From Bacteroidales bacterium (lineage in GTDB: Bacteria; Bacteroidota; Bacteroidia; Bacteroidales; FEN-979): DNA of 35,849 nucleotides. Shown here piece after piece: positions 8,330 through 15,761 of this stretch. Position 1 is the stretch's first letter, and each line of letters opens with the position of its first letter. Under the pieces are notes generated by a model. That model made no database searches, had not been told where the DNA came from, and saw nothing but the letters and a program-made list of their open reading frames with translations. Position numbers and translations under genes: made by a program. The stretch lies in NCBI GenBank assembly GCA_023229525.1, contig JALNZC010000043.1, positions 1 to 35,849 of the forward strand. The letters are read 5' to 3'.

Positions 8330-8482
8330 ATGAGCTTTTTTCTAAAAACTACAATGCTGCTTTTTATTTTCTTTTCTGGGTTCCTGATGTTCCCGGTGGC
8401 CCAGACAATAAAAGAAAATTCGGTGAAACGCTTTTTCAGTTTATTCCCCGCTGCTTTTTTATCTCTTCATAGGCAGCATTGA
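8330..8482 (+). pseudogene. Possible remnant: signal peptide of a lost secreted protein
   Basis: A 50-codon frame begins at ATG 8330 with a convincing export signal: MSFFLKTTMLLFIFFSGFLM then FPVAQT, a cleavage site of the kind common in Bacteroidota. It continues for only about 25 more codons and stops at 8480-8482 after overlapping the 3' end of the TerB/DnaJ gene in antisense. This looks like the start of a secreted-protein gene whose body was lost, beside a flavoprotein gene that has lost its end. It may also be a chance frame; support is the signal-peptide pattern alone. Confidence 0.3.
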
Positions 8483-9335
8483 TCTTCTGGAATTTTTCGG
8501 TCGCGGCTTTTTTAATATCCTCGCCAAGGTTTGCAACTTTATCCGGATGATGCTTTTTTGCTATTTCGCGATACGCTTTTTTCACTTCATCATCGGTTGC
8601 CAAGGAGCTAATTTCAAGAACATCATAAGCCCATCCGGTACTTTTTACGAACATGGCCTTGATGGAAGTAAAATCTCCTGATGAAATACCCATGTAACCG
8701 GAAATGGTTCTGATCATCTCCACTTCATCGGGATGATAGAGTCCGTCGGCTGCTGCAATCCCGAAAAGATAATGCAGGAGTTGTAATTTAAGGGAATAAT
8801 CGGTGTATTGCCCAACCTGGATTGAGACCTCCTGAACATTGATTTCCTGGTTCAGAATTTCACGTAACATCAGGATCAGCCGATTGCCTTCTTCCTCGCC
8901 AAATTGTTGAATAAAGAAACTGCGTACGTATTCAAGCTCGGCTTTCACTATTTTCTGATCTGCCTTCATTACTGCGGCTGAAAGCACCAGCAAACTCATT
9001 GCGAAATCTCCACGGGGAGTCCCCCGGTAGGACACATTCCCTACATTCAGCCCGTCGAACATGGACCCGAGCGCTACTCCCAGGATAGCTCCGATCGGGC
9101 CACCAAACACCCAGCCCAATCCACCTCCTACCCATTTGGCATAGCCTGATTTTTTACGGGGCTCCTGATACTGTTGACCGCCCTGGCCTGATGAGTTGTT
9201 TGAACTGGATTTTCCTTGATCCACCGGGCCTTGACTTTGAGTAAACCCTTGTCCTGATGGCTTTTTACGCATGCTGAAAACAGCATAAAGTACGATCGCT
9301 ACGACAATGACAACAATAATTTCACCGATGCCCAT
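8436..9335 (-). CDS. TerB-like / DnaJ domain membrane co-chaperone (DjlA-like)
   Basis: A 299-residue protein with the DjlA layout. Residues 3-21 are an N-terminal membrane anchor; residues 25-62 are a Gly/Ser/Gln-rich linker; residues 68-94 are a glycine-rich hydrophobic segment. Residues about 108-228 form a helical TerB-type domain (FAMSLLVLSAAVMKADQKI, later FGIAAADGLYHPDEVEMI). Residues about 235-297 are a J domain with the HPD tripeptide at 263-265, needed to stimulate the ATPase of Hsp70 (DnaK). It probably recruits DnaK at the inner membrane. It is separated from the saccharopine dehydrogenase gene by a 43-base gap made largely of heptamer repeats. The name djlA is not given because the Bacteroidota form differs from the E. 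coli protein. Confidence 0.85.
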   Translation of the reverse strand: MGIGEIIVVIVVAIVLYAVFSMRKKPSGQGFTQSQGPVDQGKSSSNNSSGQGGQQYQEPRKKSGYAKWVGGGLGWVFGGPIGAILGVALGSMFDGLNVGNVSYRGTPRGDFAMSLLVLSAAVMKADQKIVKAELEYVRSFFIQQFGEEEGNRLILMLREILNQEINVQEVSIQVGQYTDYSLKLQLLHYLFGIAAADGLYHPDEVEMIRTISGYMGISSGDFTSIKAMFVKSTGWAYDVLEISSLATDDEVKKAYREIAKKHHPDKVANLGEDIKKAATEKFQKINAAYEEIKKQRGIN

Positions 9336-9340
9336 AATAC

Positions 9341-9369
9341 AAAGTCAAAAGTAAAAAGTCAGAAGTCAA
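9341..9369. repeat. Heptamer tandem repeat, AAAGTCA type
   Basis: Four 7-base units in a row: AAAGTCA, AAAGTAA, AAAGTCA, GAAGTCA. They fill most of the gap between the start of the TerB/DnaJ gene and the end of the saccharopine dehydrogenase gene, just upstream of the former. Confidence 0.75.
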
Positions 9370-9378
9370 TTCTTCAAT

Positions 9379-10716
9379 TTATTGGATCATATCGGACAAA
9401 GGAAGTCCGTATTCCTCCGTCATTTTGATCCCTAACGTTTCAAGTTGATCCAGTACCGGATTGTAAATTTCAGGGACTACCGGTACATGTACTCCTTTAA
9501 CTTTGATCTGTCCGTTCAGGATCAATTCCACACCTATTGCCGCAGGTAATGCCACGGTACGGGCAATAGATGTGTCAGTTGAAAGGGTACCAAAATCCAG
9601 CATGCGCGAGCGTATAACCTCTTTTTTTCCATCGGGATAGGCAGCCAGGAAAGTATGCTGCATTACGACCATATCACGTTCAGTTTGTCCAAGAGCCATT
9701 TTTTCGATCATCAGATCGGAAACAACTTCAAAAGTCGAATCTTCTTTGCGTCCCATGGATTTGTTTTCAAACAATCCGAGCCATTCAAGGGCTTTAATCG
9801 CATGAGTATCCTTTGGGATGTTGAGATATTCCGAAACCGCCTTTTTAATGTCCGGGGAAGCTTTGACACCGATTTGTTTTGCCATTAAACCGGCAAAGGT
9901 CATCCCTTCCATACTCATTTTATCATAGGATATCAGCTTTAATCTTTTGATCACATCGATTGCTTCACACCAACCCGGATAGCGGAAGGTCCCTCTGAAA
10001 ACTGTATTGGCTTCAGGTATCCCATAGATTTCCTGGTAGGCAAGGGAATCACGGTTGGGGTAAACATCCAATATTCCCACCTTTGGAAAATCAACCTTGA
10101 AAGGGTTCTTGAACAGATCTTCCGTAGGAATATCCACTACTTTCCCATGTTTCAGGTAACGTCCGTCATTGTTCCCGGCCATGACCACCCCCTTGGGGCT
10201 CCAGGAAAATTTGTACTTAAAAGGGTTGTTGGTAGCTTCCGGAGCCGGTAAGGCACCACAAAGGGAATAAAATTCAAGAATGGCTCCTCCATTATCGTGT
10301 ACATGATGGATAATACGCATCGCCGACATATGGTCGATGCCGGGATCGAGACCCATTTCGTTTGAAATGATGATTCCTGCAGCTTTTGCGTCATTATCCA
10401 GGGCCTTCATCTCCGGTTTTACGTAAGAAGTGGTCACCATATTCTTTTTGTGGCTGATGCAATGTTTGGCTACCATTACATGGTGTAAGTACGGAAGAAG
10501 GCTTACCGTAAGGTCATGTTCAGCAATCATTTTATCCAGTCTATCCTGGTCATCAACCGTCCAGGCTAAAGCTTTCCCGTGGGGATGACCGCCAATCATT
10601 TCTTCTGCTTTTGATTTCGTACGTGTAGCTACCGTTACCTGGATATTTTTGCCCAAAAGATAAGTAACTATCGGTTTTACCACCATTCCTGCTCCGAGGA
10701 TTAAAACTTTTTTCAT
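9379..10716 (-). CDS. Saccharopine dehydrogenase (glutamate-forming)
   Basis: It oxidises saccharopine to alpha-aminoadipate semialdehyde and glutamate, the second step of the saccharopine route of lysine breakdown. The ATG at 10716 starts directly with the Rossmann fold (MKKVLILGAGMVVKP, GxG at residues 8-10); an in-frame ATG at 10755 would overlap the upstream gene and add a non-homologous leader. The resulting 445 residues match the C-terminal half of animal AASS throughout: LTVSLLPYLHHVMVAKHC, then SNEMGLDPGIDHMSAMRII, LPAPEATNNPFKYKFSWSP, DVYPNRDSLAYQEIYGI and the ending EIYNPVLDQLETLGI. It lies 22 bases behind the lysine-ketoglutarate reductase gene, so the two form one operon. Cofactor NAD versus NADP cannot be fixed by eye. 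Confidence 0.92.
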   Translation of the reverse strand: MKKVLILGAGMVVKPIVTYLLGKNIQVTVATRTKSKAEEMIGGHPHGKALAWTVDDQDRLDKMIAEHDLTVSLLPYLHHVMVAKHCISHKKNMVTTSYVKPEMKALDNDAKAAGIIISNEMGLDPGIDHMSAMRIIHHVHDNGGAILEFYSLCGALPAPEATNNPFKYKFSWSPKGVVMAGNNDGRYLKHGKVVDIPTEDLFKNPFKVDFPKVGILDVYPNRDSLAYQEIYGIPEANTVFRGTFRYPGWCEAIDVIKRLKLISYDKMSMEGMTFAGLMAKQIGVKASPDIKKAVSEYLNIPKDTHAIKALEWLGLFENKSMGRKEDSTFEVVSDLMIEKMALGQTERDMVVMQHTFLAAYPDGKKEVIRSRMLDFGTLSTDTSIARTVALPAAIGVELILNGQIKVKGVHVPVVPEIYNPVLDQLETLGIKMTEEYGLPLSDMIQ

Positions 10717-10738
10717 TTCAAGAGTTTTTTGTGAGTAA

Positions 10739-12043
10739 TTATAGATATTGTTCAATATATTTGAACTCAGGCGTCAACTGACCCTGATGCAAGATGAGTC
10801 CCTTTTTTATGGCCCGCGGTAAATCGATATCATCGAAATGCACCGAAAAATCAGCATCTGAAATCGGTTTAACAAAATTTACAAGGATATCGCCAAATCC
10901 ATTGGATGAGTCACGTGGGATTTCGGCCGGTAAAATATCGACCGCCATCATCAGCATACCATTACCTTTATGACCGTTTGAAATGGTCTCTGTTTTGGGA
11001 TCATAAACGTATAAAGGTTCTTCAATTTTTGCAGGTTTCAAATTACATTCAACGGAGCCTCCCACATCACAACTTATATCGCCAATTACAGTCAGTCTGG
11101 GCTGGCCTTTGGCGTAAAGTTTTTTCAGATAAGCTTTGGTGACAAGCCTCGGGTAGCGCTCATCCCAATAAATACAGTTGATCAACACGGAGAGATGGGT
11201 GATATACTTTTCAAATTTACTCCGGTAATTTTCAGGATTGGCATAATAATCATGGAGATCAAATGGCTCCCCATGAATATGTTCAACGAGATCTTCTTCC
11301 TTAAAAATTACTTTATATACCAGATTATCCGGTAATTTTTTTCGTTGGTGCAGGGAAAGAAGTTTTTCAGGAGATATTTCTTTAATGGGTAGGAAACCGC
11401 AAATTTCCTGTGCTCCGTGTGAGACATTGCCATAACCGGTAAAACCGATCACGAAGGGACGCAATTCGTGCGGTATCCCGTTTTCGGCGATAAGCTGGCC
11501 GATCCCTGAAATATCATCTTTCGCTTCTTTAAGTGAATGGTAATACCGTGCTTGTTTGAGCCTTGTCAAGTTGGTCGGGTAGCCTTCATCTTTCAAACGT
11601 AAACCCAATGCCCAGAGTGAGTTTATCATACCTGCCATTCCTGCATAATGTCCGAAAAAGATCAGCCTTTTCCCCTGCTCATCCACTACCCGTTCATAAT
11701 CAATCAGGTTACATTTCAATTCCATCATGCGTTTGAGCATGGGCATATTGTATTTCTGACCTTTTATCACATGAGCAAAAAATACATAGGTCTTTTCAGG
11801 TTCAAAACAGGATATGGGAATTTCCTTAACGCCAAAAATGACGGAGCATTTTTTCAGGTCATCCGATATTTCCGCACCGGCCTGGCTATATTCCTCGTCC
11901 TTAAAAACTCGTTTTGCCGAAGACTGGACAACGATATCAAGTTTTTTTTGTTTGATGAGGCGAGCCACATGGGAGGGTGTTAACGGGGCCCGTCGCTCCA
12001 TTTCGTATTTATCTTCAATCCGGAGTCCAATAAAATTGCTCAT
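10739..12043 (-). CDS. Lysine-ketoglutarate reductase (saccharopine-forming)
   Basis: It joins lysine and 2-oxoglutarate reductively to make saccharopine. The 434-residue protein corresponds to the N-terminal half of eukaryotic AASS and belongs to the alanine dehydrogenase / PNT N-terminal superfamily: IGLRIEDKYEMERRAPLTPSHV at the start, VIFGVKEIP, KTYVFFAHVIKGQKYNM, LIDYERVVDEQGKRLIFFGHYAGMAGMI, VIGFTGYGNVSHGAQEI as the nucleotide-binding loop, CIYWDERYPRLVT, and DISCDVGGSVECN. It is followed after 22 bases by the saccharopine dehydrogenase start. A divergent promoter region separates it from mtgA. In animals and plants both activities sit on one polypeptide; here they are two genes in the same order as the fused protein. 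Confidence 0.92.
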   Translation of the reverse strand: MSNFIGLRIEDKYEMERRAPLTPSHVARLIKQKKLDIVVQSSAKRVFKDEEYSQAGAEISDDLKKCSVIFGVKEIPISCFEPEKTYVFFAHVIKGQKYNMPMLKRMMELKCNLIDYERVVDEQGKRLIFFGHYAGMAGMINSLWALGLRLKDEGYPTNLTRLKQARYYHSLKEAKDDISGIGQLIAENGIPHELRPFVIGFTGYGNVSHGAQEICGFLPIKEISPEKLLSLHQRKKLPDNLVYKVIFKEEDLVEHIHGEPFDLHDYYANPENYRSKFEKYITHLSVLINCIYWDERYPRLVTKAYLKKLYAKGQPRLTVIGDISCDVGGSVECNLKPAKIEEPLYVYDPKTETISNGHKGNGMLMMAVDILPAEIPRDSSNGFGDILVNFVKPISDADFSVHFDDIDLPRAIKKGLILHQGQLTPEFKYIEQYL

Positions 12044-12045
12044 GG

Positions 12046-12071
12046 TAGTTGCGTTAGTTGAGTTGAGTTAA
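12046..12071. repeat. Short imperfect GTTGA/TAGTTG repeat
   Basis: The bases directly upstream of the lysine-ketoglutarate reductase ATG repeat TAGTTG and AGTTG units (TAGTTGCGT, TAGTTGAGT, TGAGTTAA). Its period is 5 or 9, not 7, so it is related in style only to the heptamer repeats elsewhere in the window. Confidence 0.5.
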
Positions 12072-12075
12072 ACCG

Positions 12076-12104
12076 GGCAAAATTAAGAATTTTTCCTACA
12101 TTTG
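12076..12104. promoter_or_regulatory. Divergent -7 boxes between lysine operon and mtgA
   Basis: TACATTTG (12097-12104) faces mtgA and TAATTTTG on the minus strand (12078-12085) faces the lysine operon; both fit TAnnTTTG. Clear -33 boxes are lacking. An imperfect inverted repeat, GGCAAAATT (12076-12084) and AATTTTTCC (12088-12096), overlaps both and resembles the palindrome over the ppdK promoter. Confidence 0.4.
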
Positions 12105-12130
12105 GAAGCTGTTTGAATTGATTATTAACC

Positions 12131-12826
12131 ATGAAGAAATTCCTGACCGGTATATGGCGGTTATTAAAATATTTTATCCTGATTTTTATTGCTTCGACCT
12201 TATTTTTCGTCGTTTTGTACCGGTTTGTCAACCCACCTGTCACCCCGTTGATGGTTATTCGTTTGGCTGAACAGGCTTATAACGGACAAACCATTAAACT
12301 CCGGAAAGATTGGGTTTCACTGGATAAAATTGCGCCTGCTATGCCCTTGGCAGCGGTCGCATCGGAGGATAACCGGTTTTTTGAACACAGGGGGTTTGAT
12401 CTTGATGCGATAGAAAAAGCCCGGGAATACAATGAGAAAAAGCAGGGGAAGAAGATTCATGGTGCCAGTACTATTTCACAACAAACCGCAAAAAATGTTT
12501 TTCTCTGGCCTCAGCGATCATGGATCCGGAAAGGACTGGAGGTTTATTTTACAGTGCTAATCGAATTTGTCTGGGGGAAAAAGCGGATCATGGAAATTTA
12601 TCTGAATGTGATTGAAACCGGTAAAGGGATTTATGGCGTTGAAGCTGCCTCCCAGGCTTATTTCGGCAAACCGGCTTCGAAACTCTCCAGGGGTGAGGCA
12701 GCCCTCATCGCTGCCATCCTGCCGAATCCATTAAAATGGAATCCCACCATCCCCACTTCATACCTGTCAGGCCGGCAACAGTGGATCCTCTGGAACATGG
12801 GAAATATCGGCAGAATAGACTATTAA
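12131..12826 (+). CDS. mtgA: Monofunctional peptidoglycan glycosyltransferase
   Basis: It polymerises lipid II into glycan strands at the periplasmic face of the inner membrane. The 231-residue length and lack of a transpeptidase domain mark it as the monofunctional type (GT51). Residues 9-30 are the membrane anchor. The five GT51 motifs are visible: EDNRFFEHRGFD (catalytic Glu79), GASTISQQTAKN, the WGKKRIMEIYLN helix, GIYGVEAASQAYFGKPA, and LSRGEAALIAAILPNP. It is transcribed alone, divergently from the lysine operon, with a short leader. The gap to ppdK has that gene's own promoter. Confidence 0.93.
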   Translation: MKKFLTGIWRLLKYFILIFIASTLFFVVLYRFVNPPVTPLMVIRLAEQAYNGQTIKLRKDWVSLDKIAPAMPLAAVASEDNRFFEHRGFDLDAIEKAREYNEKKQGKKIHGASTISQQTAKNVFLWPQRSWIRKGLEVYFTVLIEFVWGKKRIMEIYLNVIETGKGIYGVEAASQAYFGKPASKLSRGEAALIAAILPNPLKWNPTIPTSYLSGRQQWILWNMGNIGRIDY

Positions 12827-12853
12827 ATTAACTTAAAATTAATGGGTCAATTA

Positions 12854-12883
12854 TTGTTCGTGGCAAAATTTCTTGTAATTTTG
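12854..12883 (+). promoter_or_regulatory. ppdK promoter overlapped by a palindrome
   Basis: TTG (12854-12856), 19 bases, then TAATTTTG (12876-12883) is a near-ideal Bacteroidota promoter. A perfect 9-base inverted repeat, GGCAAAATT (12862-12870) and AATTTTGCC (12877-12885), covers the spacer and the whole -7 box, so it could be an operator. The ATG lies 38 bases beyond the box. Confidence 0.6.
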
Positions 12884-12921
12884 CCGGTTCAAATTTTTTA
12901 CTAACTAAATTATTGAAAATC

Positions 12922-15684
12922 ATGGCAAATCAAGCTAAATCAAAGAAGTATGTATACTTTTTTGGTGGTAAAAAAGCAGAGGGTAAATCCGAAATGAAAA
13001 ACCTGCTCGGCGGTAAAGGTGCCAACCTGGCCGAGATGGTCAACATTGGTCTACCTGTACCTGCCGGTTTTACCATCACAACGGAAGTATGTACTTACTA
13101 CCAGCAGAATGAAAAAAGCTATCCGAAAGAGTTGAAGAAACAAGTAACTGATAGCCTGAAAGCAACAGAAAAAGAGATGGACGCCATCTTTGGCGATAAA
13201 AATAACCCCCTCCTCGTTTCAGTTCGTTCCGGAGCCCGTGCTTCGATGCCCGGAATGATGGAAACGGTGCTGAATGTAGGTTTGAACGATATTACCCGTG
13301 AAGGGTTGATCAAGAAGACCAAGAACCCCCGTTTTGTTTACGATTCCCAACGCCGGCTCATCCAGATGTACTCAGATGTTGTGATGGAAAAAGCAGCGGG
13401 TATTGAACCTAAAGAAGGTATGGGCGTCCGTGTCCAGCTTGAACGGGAACTTCACAAAATGAAGGAAGACAAAGGGTATTTGAACGACACACAACTTACT
13501 GTCGAAGATCTGAAGAACCTGATAGATATCTATAAAAAAATTGTAAAAAAAGCCCTTGGTAAACCATTTCCTGAAGATCCGATGGAGCAGCTTTGGGGCG
13601 CAATCGGCGCAGTTTTCCAGAGCTGGAACGGAAAACGTGCAATCTCTTATCGCCGTTTCGAGAGCATTCCTGATGAATGGGGAACAGCCGTAAGCGTGCA
13701 ATCTATGGTTTTTGGTAACATGGGTGATACTTCCGCCACAGGAGTGGCCTTTACACGTAACCCGGCAACCGGTGAAAACTATTTCTATGGTGAATGGTTA
13801 CCGAATGCCCAGGGCGAAGATGTAGTAGCAGGAATACGTACCCCTAACCCCATCAACGAAATAGGCAAGAATGAACATACCCGGCACCTTGATTCGCTCG
13901 AAACTGCCATGCCAAAGGTTTACAAGGACCTACATAAGATTGAACTGGCCCTTGAAAAACATTACCGGAATATGCTCGATATTGAGTTCACTATCCAGAA
14001 TGGAAAACTGTACATGCTTCAATGTCGCGTTGGGAAACGCAATGGACCTGCCGCCGTTAAGATGGCCATTGAAATGTTCAACGAAAAACTTATCACAAAG
14101 GAAGAGGCTGTTTCCCGTGTAGAACCTTCTCAGCTTGATGAATTACTCCATCCGATCCTTGATCCGAAAGCAGAAAAGAACACTAAACCGGTGGCAAAAG
14201 GACTTCCCGCCGGCCCTGGTGGAGCAACGGGCCAGATTGTGTTTACATCCGAGGAAGCCGTAGCCTGGACTAAAAATGGTAAAACCGTGATCCTCGTTCG
14301 AGAAGAGACCAATCCCGAAGATATCGAAGGGATGCGTTCGGCACAGGCCATTCTTACCGCACGTGGAGGGATGACCTCCCATGCAGCGCTTGTTGCCCGT
14401 GGTTGGGGCAAATGTTGCATAGTCGGTGCCGGCAGCCTGAAGATTGAAGCATCCAAAAAGACCATGAAAGCAGGTGATCTCATACTGAAAGAAGGAGATT
14501 ATATTTCCCTGAATGGCTCGAAAGGATATATCTATGCCGGCCAGATCGCCATGATCAAAGCTGCCGAAGAAAATCCCGATTTTCAGGTCTTCATGAAACT
14601 CTGCGATGCTATCCGTACCATGAAAATCCGTACCAATGCCGATACCCCCGAAGATGCTGCCAAAGCACGGGCTTTTGGCGCCGAAGGGATCGGACTCTTC
14701 CGTACCGAGCACATGTTCTATGGAAAAAATGCCGATAAACCCCTCTTCATCCTCAGGAAAATGATTACTTCCAAAACCCAGGAAGAGCGCCGGAAAGCAT
14801 TGAACGAACTATATCCTTATGTCAAGGAAGATATCAAAAAAACCCTTGCTGCCATGGACGGATATCCGGTTACCATCCGTACTCTGGATCCGCCGTTACA
14901 TGAATTTATTCCGCAGAATGAAGAAGGACGGAAAAAAATTGCCGAAAGTTTAAAGATTGACATGCAGGAGTTCGACCGCCGTGCCGATGCACTTCATGAA
15001 ACCAACCCGATGATGGGTCACCGGGGGGTTCGTCTGGGTATAACTTACCCGGAAATCACAGAGATGCAGGTACGTGCTATTTTTGAAGCGACGGCTGAAT
15101 TGCTGAAGGATAAGAAAAAGGTATTCCCTGAAATCATGATCCCGGTCACCTGTACCGATCTTGAATTGAAACATCAATACCTGATCATAGATGAGATCCA
15201 TACAGAAGTATGCAAGAAATTTAAAATGAAAGAGATCCCGCATATGATCGGGACCATGATCGAAATCCCACGTGCCGCTCTCACAGCCGATAAGATCGCG
15301 CAGACTGCCCAGTTCTTTTCTTTCGGCACCAACGATCTTACGCAGATGACCTTCGGTTTCTCCCGTGATGATATCGGCGGATTTGTTCCTGATTATATCG
15401 AGAAGAAGATCCTTCCTGTTGATCCGTTCCAGGTGATCGATTTCGCAGGAGTGGGCCAACTGATGCAGATTGCTGTTGAAAAGGGCCGTTCAACCCGGAA
15501 AGATCTTAAGATCGGTATTTGCGGTGAACATGGCGGAGAACCTGCTTCCGTTGAATTCTGCCATTCACTGGGATTCAACTACGTAAGCTGTTCCCCTTTC
15601 CGCGTTCCCATCGCCCGTCTGGCTGCAGCTCAGGCTGTGATCAAACAGAAAAAAGCGCCTGAGAAAAAAGCGGTGAAAAAGTAA
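12922..15684 (+). CDS. ppdK: Pyruvate, phosphate dikinase
   Basis: It interconverts pyruvate + ATP + phosphate and PEP + AMP + pyrophosphate. With the ATG at 12922 (a TTG three codons earlier is not needed) the product is 920 residues, slightly longer than the ~875 usual. The N-terminal ATP-grasp part contains GGKGANLAEMVNIGLPVPAGFTI and SVRSGARASMPGMMETVLN. The swivelling phosphohistidine domain has ARGGMTSHAALVARG with His487. The C-terminal PEP barrel has GIGLFRTEHMFY, FSFGTNDLTQMTFGFSRDD and the catalytic Cys867 in GICGEHGG. The basic tail ends in Lys-rich residues. It has its own promoter with a palindrome and ends in a good terminator, so it is a one-gene unit within the C3/C4 cluster, able to make PEP from pyruvate or, with pyrophosphate, run glycolytically. 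Confidence 0.96.
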   Translation: MANQAKSKKYVYFFGGKKAEGKSEMKNLLGGKGANLAEMVNIGLPVPAGFTITTEVCTYYQQNEKSYPKELKKQVTDSLKATEKEMDAIFGDKNNPLLVSVRSGARASMPGMMETVLNVGLNDITREGLIKKTKNPRFVYDSQRRLIQMYSDVVMEKAAGIEPKEGMGVRVQLERELHKMKEDKGYLNDTQLTVEDLKNLIDIYKKIVKKALGKPFPEDPMEQLWGAIGAVFQSWNGKRAISYRRFESIPDEWGTAVSVQSMVFGNMGDTSATGVAFTRNPATGENYFYGEWLPNAQGEDVVAGIRTPNPINEIGKNEHTRHLDSLETAMPKVYKDLHKIELALEKHYRNMLDIEFTIQNGKLYMLQCRVGKRNGPAAVKMAIEMFNEKLITKEEAVSRVEPSQLDELLHPILDPKAEKNTKPVAKGLPAGPGGATGQIVFTSEEAVAWTKNGKTVILVREETNPEDIEGMRSAQAILTARGGMTSHAALVARGWGKCCIVGAGSLKIEASKKTMKAGDLILKEGDYISLNGSKGYIYAGQIAMIKAAEENPDFQVFMKLCDAIRTMKIRTNADTPEDAAKARAFGAEGIGLFRTEHMFYGKNADKPLFILRKMITSKTQEERRKALNELYPYVKEDIKKTLAAMDGYPVTIRTLDPPLHEFIPQNEEGRKKIAESLKIDMQEFDRRADALHETNPMMGHRGVRLGITYPEITEMQVRAIFEATAELLKDKKKVFPEIMIPVTCTDLELKHQYLIIDEIHTEVCKKFKMKEIPHMIGTMIEIPRAALTADKIAQTAQFFSFGTNDLTQMTFGFSRDDIGGFVPDYIEKKILPVDPFQVIDFAGVGQLMQIAVEKGRSTRKDLKIGICGEHGGEPASVEFCHSLGFNYVSCSPFRVPIARLAAAQAVIKQKKAPEKKAVKK

Positions 15685-15710
15685 CCTTTAGACTACCAGA
15701 TAATGAAAAG

Positions 15711-15738
15711 AGCCGGAATTTATTCCCGGCTTTTTTTT
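15711..15738 (+). terminator. Intrinsic terminator after ppdK
   Basis: AGCCGG (15711-15716) pairs with CCGGCT (15726-15731) across a 9-base loop and is followed by a run of eight T. The next gene's ATG is only 24 bases beyond it. Confidence 0.85.
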
Positions 15739-15761
15739 ATAACTTGCATAAAAAAGTCATC

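Noticed and set aside
10717..10755. Longer start for saccharopine dehydrogenase at 10755
   Set aside because: The extra 13 residues precede a perfect Rossmann-fold start and would overlap the upstream gene; the ATG at 10716 is the better choice.
14143..14712. A 189-codon open frame antisense to ppdK
   Set aside because: It lies wholly inside ppdK's phosphohistidine and barrel region and shows no recognisable protein pattern.
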